NCBI GenBank assembly: GCA_020696915.1
Contig: JAJFMR010000253.1
Coordinates: 1-6,715 of the forward strand
Direction of reading: 5' to 3'
Length of the DNA stretch: 6,715 nucleotides
Origin: Rhizobiaceae bacterium
GTDB lineage: Bacteria; Pseudomonadota; Alphaproteobacteria; Rhizobiales; Rhizobiaceae
The translations under genes and the position numbers were made by a program. Below are positions 1 to 6,492 of this stretch, piece after piece (positions within the stretch are counted from its first letter, which is position 1; each line of letters opens with the position of its first letter). The notes below the pieces were generated by a model, which saw only the letters and a program-made list of their open reading frames with translations, did not search any database and was not told the origin of the DNA.

Positions 1-39
1 GGGCCGGCAGAACTGACCCCCGTAGGCAGTTGGCCGATT

Positions 40-72
40 GCCTCCCCCACCGGGGCGTGAGGCTGGCTCTTT
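40..72 (+). terminator. Terminator-like hairpin upstream of ntrY
   Basis: GCCTC-CCCC at 40-48 can pair with GGGG (52-55) and GAGGC (59-63). This gives a nine-pair GC stem with a three-base loop (acc) and a three-base bulge (cgt) on the 3' side, followed by a modest T-rich stretch (tggctcttt). It could end transcription of the gene left of the window, which in rhizobia is usually ntrC, but no upstream coding sequence can be confirmed in the few bases available. The T tract is short, so termination may be inefficient. Confidence 0.4.
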
Positions 73-106
73 CAGGGCGAATGTTGCGCGAGTGCCACGC
101 TTTTTC

Positions 107-135
107 GTGGATGCCAGCCGACCTTGTTGCATAAT
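107..135 (+). promoter_or_regulatory. Possible promoter for ntrY (good -10, poor -35)
   Basis: CATAAT at 130-135 matches five of six bases of the TATAAT -10 consensus. It lies about 45 bp before the chosen ntrY start, which would give a leader of roughly 40 nt. No convincing -35 hexamer sits 16-18 bp upstream (the 107-113 region reads gtggatg), so an activator would be needed or the match is chance. If real, it rules out the TTG at 124 as the ntrY start. Confidence 0.25.
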
Positions 136-180
136 CGCCACATTGCGTTGCAAGATCGCTCCCGACACGTGGCGGCACAG

Positions 181-2454
181 ATGGCACTCAATTCGGCAGC
201 GATTCCGGTTCAGAGTTTTGAGGCAGCGGCCACGATCGAGGGCCGGCGGCTCCTGGCATTGCCCGGCGTCGTTGCTGTCGTCACCGCGTTGCTGACGGCG
301 GCCGTTTCCTTCGCAATCCTGGTCGGCGTCACCCCGATAACGCCGGACGAGACGACGACACTCGTGCTGATCGCCATCAACGCGGCTTTCGCGCTGGCGC
401 TGGCCGGCCTCATCGCCCGTGAGGTGCATCGGATCGCCGCTGCGCGCCGCCGCGGCAAGGCGGCGTCGCGGCTGCATGTGCGCATCGTGGCGATGTTCTC
501 CCTGGTCGCCGTGCTGCCGGCCATCCTGGTCGCGGTGATTGCCTCGATCACGCTCGACATCGGCCTCGATCGCTGGTTCGAGATCCGAACCAAGACGATC
601 GTCAACTCGTCGCTGTCGATCGCCGAAGCCTACGTCATGGAGAACGCCCGCAATCTCCAGGGCACCACGCTGTCGATGGCCAACGACCTCGACAATGCGC
701 GAACCGTCTACAGCCTGGACCGCACCGGCTTTCGCGATTTCATGCACCAGCAGGCGGTCGGCCGGGCGCTCGCGCATGCGGCGCTTGTCCGCTCCGACGG
801 TTCCTTCATCATGAATGCCGGAACACGCTCGGATTTCGCGATGCCGGAACCCCCGCCACACGCCGTGGCTGCCGCGGCCGACGGAAAGCCGGTGCTGATC
901 GAGCCCCGCACGAGAAACATCGTCGGTGCCATCGTCAAGCTGAGCCAGATTCCCGACGCCTATCTCTACACGATCCGGCTGGTCGATCCCGAGGTCATCA
1001 GGGCTCGCCAGATCGTCACCGCCAACACCTCCGAATATCGTGGACTGGAGGCCAACCGCCGCACGACCCAGCTCGCCTTTGCGCTGCTCTATCTCGGGCT
1101 GACGCTGGTCATCGTGCTTGCGGCGATATGGACGGGCATTGCGGTCGCCGACAGGCTGGTCCGGCCGATCCGGCAGTTGATAGGCGCTGCCGACGAGGTG
1201 GCGACCGGAAATCTCGATGTATCGGTCCCCGTGCGGCCCTCCGACGGCGACGTCGCTTCGCTCGGCGACACGTTCAACAAGATGCTCCTGCAGCTGAAAT
1301 CGCAGCGCAACGAGATCCTCACCGCCAAGGACCTCGTCGACGAACGCCGGCGCTTCTCGGAGGCGGTGCTGGCAGGCGTCACGGCAGGGGTCATCGGCGT
1401 CGACCCGTATGGCATGGTGACCATCGTCAACCGTTCCGCGGAGACGATGCTGGCGATTTCGTCGGACGCCTCGCTCCGGAAGAGTCTCCTGGAGATCCTG
1501 CCGCCGGTGGGCCGGGTCTTCGAGATCGGCCGCAAGTCCGGGCGTCCGGTGTATCGGGAGCAGGTTACCTTCTACCGGGCGGGGGCGGAGCGGACGTTCA
1601 ACGTGCAGGTCACTGTCGAGGGGAGCGACCGGGCGTCCTACGAGCAATCCTACGTCGTGACGATCGACGACATCACCGATCTCGTACAGGCCCAGCGCTA
1701 CTCCGCCTGGGCCGACGTGGCGCGCCGCATCGCCCACGAGATCAAGAACCCGCTGACCCCGATCCAGCTCTCCGCCGAGCGCATCAGGCGCCGTTACGGC
1801 AAGGTCATCACCGAGGACCGTGAGGTTTTCGACCAGTGCACCGATACGATAATCCGGCAGGTCGAGGACATCGGCCGCATGGTCGACGAGTTTTCCGCCT
1901 TTGCCCGCATGCCGAAGCCCGAGATGAAGGTCATCGATCTGCGCGAGCCATTGCGCGAGGCTTCATTCCTGATCGAGGTCAGCCGCACGGACATCGCCTT
2001 CGAGCGGGCGTACGGCAGCGAGCCGCTGAAGGGCAGGTTCGACAGCAGGCTGATGGCGCAAGCGTTCGGCAACCTGATCAAGAATGCCGCCGAGGCGATC
2101 GAGGCAGCCGAAAAGGAAGATGCCGGCGTCATCCGGATCACGGCGGCGATAGAAGATGGCACCATCCGGATCGACATCATGGACAATGGCAAGGGGCTGC
2201 CGCGCGAAAACCGCCAGCGCCTGCTGGAGCCCTATATGACGACCCGCGAGAAGGGAACGGGCCTCGGCCTCGCGATCGTCAAGAAGATCGTGGAAGACCA
2301 TGGCGGACGGCTGGAGCTCAACGACGCACCGGCCGATTTCCATGGCGGGCGCGGCGCAATGGTCAGCATGATCCTGCCCGCCGCTCCCGCAGCACAAGCG
2401 ACCGACCGGCCGGAAGCCGCAAGACGAACTGAAAAGGTAAGTGATGGCGTCTGA
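181..2454 (+). CDS. ntrY: Nitrogen regulation sensor histidine kinase NtrY
   Basis: This is an inner-membrane sensor kinase that autophosphorylates on histidine and passes phosphate to NtrX. In this 757-aa form there are three N-terminal hydrophobic segments (about residues 29-51, 60-81 and 103-126), a sensor region (about 127-297), a fourth membrane segment (298-322), a HAMP domain (about 323-385, Pro329) and a PAS domain (about 392-505). The HisKA domain follows, with H-E-I-K-N-P and phospho-acceptor His519. The ATPase domain shows the N box (Asn635), a D-N-G-K-G G1 box (668-672) and G-T-G-L-G-L (692-697). All catalytic motifs are intact. ATG 181 was chosen because it leaves about 20 residues before the first hydrophobic segment, as in related NtrY proteins. 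In-frame TTG 124 and GTG 169 are alternatives; no start has a clear Shine-Dalgarno. The stop lies inside ntrX, implying coupled translation. The activating signal cannot be read from the sequence. Confidence 0.96.
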   Translation: MALNSAAIPVQSFEAAATIEGRRLLALPGVVAVVTALLTAAVSFAILVGVTPITPDETTTLVLIAINAAFALALAGLIAREVHRIAAARRRGKAASRLHVRIVAMFSLVAVLPAILVAVIASITLDIGLDRWFEIRTKTIVNSSLSIAEAYVMENARNLQGTTLSMANDLDNARTVYSLDRTGFRDFMHQQAVGRALAHAALVRSDGSFIMNAGTRSDFAMPEPPPHAVAAAADGKPVLIEPRTRNIVGAIVKLSQIPDAYLYTIRLVDPEVIRARQIVTANTSEYRGLEANRRTTQLAFALLYLGLTLVIVLAAIWTGIAVADRLVRPIRQLIGAADEVATGNLDVSVPVRPSDGDVASLGDTFNKMLLQLKSQRNEILTAKDLVDERRRFSEAVLAGVTAGVIGVDPYGMVTIVNRSAETMLAISSDASLRKSLLEILPPVGRVFEIGRKSGRPVYREQVTFYRAGAERTFNVQVTVEGSDRASYEQSYVVTIDDITDLVQAQRYSAWADVARRIAHEIKNPLTPIQLSAERIRRRYGKVITEDREVFDQCTDTIIRQVEDIGRMVDEFSAFARMPKPEMKVIDLREPLREASFLIEVSRTDIAFERAYGSEPLKGRFDSRLMAQAFGNLIKNAAEAIEAAEKEDAGVIRITAAIEDGTIRIDIMDNGKGLPRENRQRLLEPYMTTREKGTGLGLAIVKKIVEDHGGRLELNDAPADFHGGRGAMVSMILPAAPAAQATDRPEAARRTEKVSDGV

Positions 2455-3805
2455 CATCCTGATCGTCGACGATGAAGAAGACATTCGCGAACTGGTCGCC
2501 GGCATTCTGAGCGACGAGGGACATGAAACACGCACCGCCCATGACAGCGACAGCGCCCTGGCGGCAATCGCCGACCGGGTGCCGCGGCTGGTTTTTCTGG
2601 ACATCTGGCTGCAGGGCTCGCGACTCGACGGGCTTGCCATTCTCGACCTGATCAAGACGATGCATCCCGACCTGCCGGTCGTGATGATCTCCGGTCACGG
2701 CAATATCGAGACGGCGGTGTCGGCGATAAGGCGGGGCGCCTATGACTTCATCGAGAAGCCGTTCAAGGCCGACCGCCTGATCCTGATTGCCGAGCGGGCG
2801 CTCGAAACCTCCAAGCTGAAACGTGAAGTCTCGGATCTGAAGCTCAGGAGCGGCGAGACCTTCGACCTGATCGGCATGTCGTCGGCGATGAGCCAACTCA
2901 GGCAGACCATCGAGCGCGTCGCGCCGACCAACAGCCGGGTGATGATTATCGGGCCCTCGGGTTCCGGGAAGGAACTGGTCGCGCGGGCCATTCATGCGCT
3001 CTCGGCGCGCCGGACCGGTCCGTTCGTCTGCGTCAACGCTGCCTCGATTACGCCCGACCGGATGGAGATCGAGTTGTTCGGAACGGAATCGAACGGCGGC
3101 GAGCGCAAGGTGGGCGCACTGGAGGAGGCCCATCGCGGCATCCTCTATCTCGACGAGGTCGCAGACATGCCGCGCGAGACCCAGGGCAAGATCCTGCGCG
3201 TGCTGATCGACCAGCAGTTCGAGCGGGTGGGCGGCACCAAGCGGGTGAAGGTGGACGTGCGCATAATATCCTCGACCGCCCAGAACCTCGAAGCCATGAT
3301 CGCCGAGGGGCGCTTCCGCGAGGATCTCTACCATCGGCTGGCAGTGGTCCCGGTCATGGTGCCGGGGCTGTCGGAGCGGCGGGAGGACATCCCGTACCTG
3401 GTCGACCATTTCATGAAGCAGGCGGCGAGGCATGTCGGCATCAGACCGCGCCGCCTGGGCGAGGACGCGCTTGCCGTGCTGCAGGCTCACGGCTGGCCCG
3501 GCAATGTGCGCCAGTTGAGGAACAACATCGAGAGATTGCTCATTCTGGTGCGGGCCGACGACGTCGAAGCGCCGATCTCCGCCGATCTGCTGCCGGCCGA
3601 GATCGGCGACGTCATGCCGCGGGCGCCCAGCCAGTCCGACCACCACATCATGGCGTTGCCGCTGCGCGAGGCGAGGGAGGTGTTCGAGAAGGAGTATCTG
3701 ATGGCTCAGATCAACCGCTTCGGCGGCAACATCTCGCGCACCGCCGAGTTCATCGGCATGGAGCGTTCGGCGCTGCACCGCAAGCTCAAGTCGCTTGGCG
3801 TCTAG
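2444..3805 (+). CDS. ntrX: Response regulator NtrX (AAA+ type, no GAFTGA loop)
   Basis: This 453-aa cytoplasmic partner of NtrY has three parts. The receiver domain (1-120) has acidic residues D9 and D10, phospho-acceptor D53, S83 and K105. The AAA+ domain (about 140-375) has a Walker A motif G-P-S-G-S-G-K (170-176) and Walker B with D237 and E238. A Fis-type helix-turn-helix ends the protein (about 424-453). Length and order fit the NtrC/NtrX family. The GAFTGA loop that contacts sigma-54 is absent: between E-L-F-G (210-213) and G-A-L-E-E-A (224-229) lie only ten residues, against fourteen in E. coli NtrC. It is therefore unlikely to be a classical sigma-54 activator. ATG 2444 is preferred over GTG 2441 because AAAGG ends six bases before it. 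The 11-bp overlap with ntrY points to one transcript and coupled translation. Confidence 0.96.
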   Translation: MASDILIVDDEEDIRELVAGILSDEGHETRTAHDSDSALAAIADRVPRLVFLDIWLQGSRLDGLAILDLIKTMHPDLPVVMISGHGNIETAVSAIRRGAYDFIEKPFKADRLILIAERALETSKLKREVSDLKLRSGETFDLIGMSSAMSQLRQTIERVAPTNSRVMIIGPSGSGKELVARAIHALSARRTGPFVCVNAASITPDRMEIELFGTESNGGERKVGALEEAHRGILYLDEVADMPRETQGKILRVLIDQQFERVGGTKRVKVDVRIISSTAQNLEAMIAEGRFREDLYHRLAVVPVMVPGLSERREDIPYLVDHFMKQAARHVGIRPRRLGEDALAVLQAHGWPGNVRQLRNNIERLLILVRADDVEAPISADLLPAEIGDVMPRAPSQSDHHIMALPLREAREVFEKEYLMAQINRFGGNISRTAEFIGMERSALHRKLKSLGV

Positions 3806-3881
3806 GCAGGCCGAGCCACACTTTTAATCGCTGCCTGAAAACCTGCCGGGGAACGAGCCGGTCACGGCAGCGACGGCGACC

Positions 3882-3937
3882 GCGTCTCGGACCGACAGCC
3901 TGGAATCGATCCGGCTCTGGCCCGGAGACGCCTTTTC
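3882..3937 (+). terminator. Long imperfect hairpin, possible ntrYX terminator
   Basis: GCGTCTC (3882-3888) pairs perfectly with GAGACGC (3925-3931). Inside it, further short pairings (GG-CC, CC-GG, AGCC-GGCT) extend the stem, with bulges and mismatches, to about 16 pairs around a loop near 3901-3912. CTTTTC follows at once. A four-T tract is short for an intrinsic terminator, so a processed RNA 3' end or an intergenic palindromic repeat is also possible. Confidence 0.4.
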
Positions 3938-3995
3938 ACGTTGCGGAAAAGAAGTTGGGCTGATAACCGCATCCCGAAGTTGAAGTGATTCCTGT

Positions 3996-4031
3996 CGCGC
4001 TGCCAGACCCCGGCAGCGTGGGTGTTTGTTT
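3996..4031 (+). terminator. Compact hairpin with T-rich tail before hfq promoter
   Basis: CGCTGCC (3998-4004) pairs with GGCAGCG (4012-4018) around the seven-base loop agacccc. A G-T and a C-G pair (3997:4019, 3996:4020) extend it to nine pairs. The tail reads ggtgtttgttt, so the T tract is interrupted. It would insulate hfq from readthrough out of ntrYX, or end an RNA made from the gap. Confidence 0.5.
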
Positions 4032-4067
4032 GTACGCTTGACATGCGGCAATTAATTTGGCGCATTG
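4030..4067 (+). promoter_or_regulatory. Probable hfq promoter region
   Basis: Two overlapping sigma-70-like arrangements are visible. One is TTGTAC (4030-4035), 17 bp, TAATTT (4053-4058). The other has an excellent -35 (cTTGACA, 4038-4043) but a poor -10 around 4060-4067 (gcgcattg). The stretch is clearly AT-richer than its surroundings and lies 40-75 bp before the hfq ATG. A promoter here is likely; which register is used, and which sigma factor, cannot be decided by eye. Confidence 0.45.
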
Positions 4068-4091
4068 ACTGTGGCACCGAAGGGGATCGGC

Positions 4092-4106
4092 GAAAGAAAA
4101 AAACAA
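4092..4106 (+). promoter_or_regulatory. A-rich hfq leader, candidate Hfq self-binding site
   Basis: The bases just before the hfq ATG read gaaagaaaaaaacaa, with no Shine-Dalgarno at normal spacing (the nearest, AGGGG at 4081-4085, is about 20 bp from the ATG). The run contains consecutive A-purine-N triplets, the pattern bound by the distal face of Hfq. Autoregulation of hfq through its leader is known in E. coli and reported for Sinorhizobium; its use here is inference. Confidence 0.35.
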
Positions 4107-4354
4107 TGGCGGAACGTTCGCAAAATCTGCAGGACCTGTTTCTCAATTCGGTCCGAAAGTCCAAAAATCCACTTACCATCTTCCTCATCAATGGCGTCAA
4201 GCTGACCGGCGTCGTGACGTCGTTCGACAATTTCTGCGTGCTCCTGAGACGCGACGGGCACTCCCAGCTCGTCTACAAGCACGCGATATCGACGATCATG
4301 CCGAGCCAGCCCGTGCAGATGTTCGACGTCGAGGACAACGGCCAGGGCGCCTGA
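4106..4354 (+). CDS. hfq: RNA chaperone Hfq
   Basis: Hfq is a hexameric Sm-like protein that binds sRNAs and mRNAs, promotes their pairing and affects RNA stability; in rhizobia it influences nitrogen fixation and stress genes. The 82-aa product is almost textbook: it begins M-A-E-R-S-Q-N-L-Q-D, has Q9 and D10 and a central F-L-I-N-G-V-K-L-T-G strand (26-35). The F-D-N-F-C segment (40-44) and the Sm2 motif Y-K-H-A-I-S (57-62) follow. The acidic tail after P66 is short, as usual in alphaproteobacteria. ATG 4106 was chosen because the family's conserved N-terminus begins exactly there; the 28 codons of open frame upstream look like leader. hfq has its own probable promoter and shares a transcript with hflX. 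Confidence 0.98.
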   Translation: MAERSQNLQDLFLNSVRKSKNPLTIFLINGVKLTGVVTSFDNFCVLLRRDGHSQLVYKHAISTIMPSQPVQMFDVEDNGQGA

Positions 4355-5746
4355 TTGGCAAATCGCGAAGGAACGGGCGAAGGCGCAGGCGAAGAGACCG
4401 CCGCTGCGCGGGACGCCGGGGGCGAGAGGGTTCCGACACGCGCCATAGTGATCGTGCCGGTGCTGGGGCGCCAGTTCCGCCCCGATGACGGCGAGCCGCA
4501 GGGCCGGCCGCGGATGCGCTCGCCGGAAGCCCGCCAGGACGAGGCAGTGGGGCTCGCCCGAGCAATCGATCTCGACCTGGTCCGCACGGCAATCGTCGGC
4601 GTCAGCGAGCCACGACCTGCAACGCTGCTCGGGACCGGCAAGGTCGAGGAGATCGCAGCGGCCGTCAAGGAACGAAAAGCCGAGGTGGTCATCGTCGACC
4701 ATCCGCTGACACCGGTGCAGCAGCGCAACCTCGAAAAGGCGTTCGACGCCAAGGTTCTCGACCGCACGGGCCTCATTCTCGAGATATTCGGGCGGCGAGC
4801 CCGAACCAGGGAAGGGACGCTCCAGGTCGACCTCGCACATCTGAATTACCAGAAAGGCCGCCTGGTGCGCAGCTGGACCCACCTGGAACGCCAGCGTGGG
4901 GGCGCCGGTTTCCTCGGCGGTCCCGGCGAGACCCAGATCGAAGCGACCCAGATCGAAGCCGACCGCCGCGTCCTGCAGGACAGGATCGTGAAGCTGAAGC
5001 GCGAACTCGAAACGGTGCGGCGTACCCGTGACCTGCATCGCGCCAAGCGGCGCAAGGTGCCGTTTCCGGTCGTCGCCATCGTCGGCTATACGAATGCCGG
5101 GAAGTCGACGCTCTTCAACCGGCTTACCGGGGCAGGGGTGCTGGCCGAAGACATGCTGTTTGCCACGCTCGATCCGACGCTGCGCCGGGTGCGGCTGCCG
5201 CACGGCACGCCGATCATCCTTTCCGACACGGTGGGCTTCATCTCCGATCTGCCGACCCACCTGATCGCTGCCTTCCGGGCGACCCTGGAAGAGGTGGTGG
5301 AGGCCGATCTGGTGATCCATCTGCGCGACATTTCGGACCCCGACACGGCCGCTCAGGCTGCGGATGTGGAGCACATCCTCTCCGATCTCGGGGTCGACGC
5401 GACCGACGGCCAGCGGGTGATCGAAGTGTGGAACAAGATCGACCTGCTCGATCCGGGCAGCCGCCAGCACCTCATCGGCGGCGATCACGCTCCGGTGGCG
5501 ATCTCGGCGGCGACCGGCGAGGGGCTGGACACGCTTGCCGCGGCCATCGAAGAGCGCATTTCCGGTGAACTCCAGACGATCACCGTGACGCTGCGGCCGC
5601 ACCAGATGGGCCTCATGGACTGGCTGTACCGCAACGGCCAGGTGACGTCGCGCGAGGACAACGAGGACGGCAGCGTGTCGATCAGCCTCGAGGCAACCAC
5701 CGGCACGACCCAGGAGATTCACACGCGGCTGCAGAACCGGTCATAG
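4355..5746 (+). CDS. hflX: Ribosome-associated GTPase HflX
   Basis: HflX is a cytoplasmic GTPase that binds the 50S subunit and, in E. coli, splits stalled or heat-stressed ribosomes. The 463-aa product has the N-terminal HflX domain (about 28-150, with L-L-G-T-G-K-V-E) and a middle helical linker with the glycine-rich G-G-A-G-F-L-G-G-P-G segment (182-191). The G domain has G1 G-Y-T-N-A-G-K-S-T (244-252), G2 Thr271, G3 D-T-V-G-F (291-295), G4 N-K-I-D (360-363) and G5 S-A (384-385). All nucleotide-binding motifs are intact. The start is TTG, directly after the hfq TGA, with AGGG (4344-4347) seven bases upstream; a low-complexity Gly/Glu/Ala stretch fills residues 2-25. A 15-bp tandem duplication inserts T-Q-I-E-A after the G-P-G-E motif. 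The 3' end overlaps convergent mazG. Confidence 0.96.
   Translation: MANREGTGEGAGEETAAARDAGGERVPTRAIVIVPVLGRQFRPDDGEPQGRPRMRSPEARQDEAVGLARAIDLDLVRTAIVGVSEPRPATLLGTGKVEEIAAAVKERKAEVVIVDHPLTPVQQRNLEKAFDAKVLDRTGLILEIFGRRARTREGTLQVDLAHLNYQKGRLVRSWTHLERQRGGAGFLGGPGETQIEATQIEADRRVLQDRIVKLKRELETVRRTRDLHRAKRRKVPFPVVAIVGYTNAGKSTLFNRLTGAGVLAEDMLFATLDPTLRRVRLPHGTPIILSDTVGFISDLPTHLIAAFRATLEEVVEADLVIHLRDISDPDTAAQAADVEHILSDLGVDATDGQRVIEVWNKIDLLDPGSRQHLIGGDHAPVAISAATGEGLDTLAAAIEERISGELQTITVTLRPHQMGLMDWLYRNGQVTSREDNEDGSVSISLEATTGTTQEIHTRLQNRS
4931..4960 (+). repeat. 15-bp tandem duplication within hflX
   Basis: acccagatcgaagcg (4931-4945) is followed at once by acccagatcgaagcc (4946-4960), identical at 14 of 15 bases. 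It encodes T-Q-I-E-A twice (193-197 and 198-202), where the HflX proteins I remember have a single copy leading straight into D-R-R. The frame is kept. Confidence 0.85.
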
Positions 5747-6480
5747 TTCCGGCCGCTTGGCCTCCTGCCAGAAGGCTTCCATTTCGCTGCCAAGGCCGTT
5801 TCCGCGTCCGCTCCGAGGTGCCGGCCGAGGTTGACGAGAGCAAAGAGGAGATCGCCGAACTCGTCCTTCACCGAAGCGGCATCGCCCGCGGCGAGCGCCT
5901 CGCGAAGCTCGACCACCTCCTCCTCGATCTTGTCGAGTATGGGTTCGGCCTCGCTCCAGTCGAAGCCGACGCGGGCCGCCATCTGCTGCAGCTTCAGCGC
6001 CCTCGTCAAGGCCGGCAGGGCAACCGGCACGCCGTCGAGAAAGCCCTTTTTGTTGCCGTCGTTCTCAAGGCCGGACGCCAGGCGAGCCTCGCGGCGCGTT
6101 GCCTTTTCTTCCGCCTTGACCTTCTCCCACATGCCCTTGGCCATCCCCGCGCCGCGCGCCGTTGCGTCGCCGAAGACATGCGGATGCCTGCGAATCATCT
6201 TGGCGGTGATCGCCTCGACGACGTCTCCGAACGAGAAGTGGCCTGCTTCCTCCGCCATCCGGGAATGATAGACGACCTGCAGCAGGAGATCGCCGAGTTC
6301 CTCGCGCAAATCGTCGAAGGCGCCGCGCTGGATGGCATCCGCCACCTCATAGGCCTCTTCGACGGTGTAAGGAGCAATGGAAGCGAAATCCTGCTCGAGG
6401 TCCCAGGGGCAGCCGGTGACCGGCGTGCGGAGTGCAGCCATGATCTCGATGAGGCGGCCTATGTCACGGGATTGCTGCAT
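5719..6480 (-). CDS. mazG: Nucleoside triphosphate pyrophosphohydrolase MazG, C-terminus altered
   Basis: MazG hydrolyses NTPs and dNTPs to the monophosphate and pyrophosphate, cleaning the nucleotide pool and, in E. coli, affecting ppGpp. The 253-aa frame has two MazG domains. The first shows E41-E42-x-x-E45 and E61-L-G-D64, with C-P-W-D at 24-27 and R-R-H-P-H-V-F-G at 97-104. The second shows E187-E188-x-x-E191 and D206-E-F-G-D210. Both metal-binding sets look intact. After D-A-E-T-A-L (225-230) the sequence departs from the family: the expected N-x-K-F-x-R-R-F segment is missing and the last 23 residues are Arg/Ser-rich and unlike MazG. The family-like ending E-M-E-A-F-W-Q-E-A-K-R-P-E-L appears in another frame and stops at 5741-5743. 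A deletion with frameshift is inferred, so activity is uncertain. ATG 6480 follows a strong AGGAGG about 13 bases upstream. Confidence 0.88.
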   Translation of the reverse strand: MQQSRDIGRLIEIMAALRTPVTGCPWDLEQDFASIAPYTVEEAYEVADAIQRGAFDDLREELGDLLLQVVYHSRMAEEAGHFSFGDVVEAITAKMIRRHPHVFGDATARGAGMAKGMWEKVKAEEKATRREARLASGLENDGNKKGFLDGVPVALPALTRALKLQQMAARVGFDWSEAEPILDKIEEEVVELREALAAGDAASVKDEFGDLLFALVNLGRHLGADAETALAAKWKPSGRRPSGRNYDRFCSRV

Positions 6481-6492
6481 GGTTAAATGCTA

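Larger units (their letters stand above)
3806..4105. other. ntrX-hfq intergenic region rich in inverted repeats
   Basis: This is 300 bp with no credible gene; short open frames here on either strand resemble no family I know. It holds several possible stems: AGGCAG 3804-3809 with CTGCCT 3831-3836, CTGCCG 3843-3848 with CGGCAG 3865-3870, the long hairpin 3882-3931, and the hairpin 3996-4020. From about 4021 the composition becomes AT-richer and includes the probable hfq promoter. Other rhizobia, as I recall, have trkA and/or an aminotransferase gene between ntrX and hfq; neither is here. Confidence 0.7.

Noticed and set aside
1..60. Tail of an upstream coding sequence such as ntrC
   Set aside because: Stops occur at 14-16 in one frame and 58-60 in another, but too few codons are present to tell whether either belongs to a real gene.
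95..110. CCACG/CGTGG hairpin with a T-rich loop before ntrY
   Set aside because: A five-pair stem with no T tail is easily explained by chance in this composition.
2363..3778. A 471-codon open frame on the minus strand opposite ntrX
   Set aside because: Same shadow effect; ntrX on the plus strand has all family motifs, and the antisense product shows no known fold.
3824..4051. 75-codon minus-strand frame in the ntrX-hfq gap
   Set aside because: No convincing ribosome site, no recognisable domain, and it runs across the hairpins and the hfq promoter region.
4072..4088. TGGCAC before hfq as a sigma-54 -24 element
   Set aside because: The required -12 TTGCA/TTGC element is absent at the proper spacing (gggga there instead).
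4052..5722. A 556-codon open frame on the minus strand opposite hfq and hflX
   Set aside because: It lies wholly antisense to two clearly real genes. High GC makes such antisense frames common, and its translation is rich in Arg, His and Leu with no recognisable domain.
5818..6486. A 222-codon plus-strand frame opposite mazG
   Set aside because: The minus strand carries both MazG metal-binding motif sets and a strong Shine-Dalgarno; the plus-strand product is low-complexity and unrelated to any family I know.
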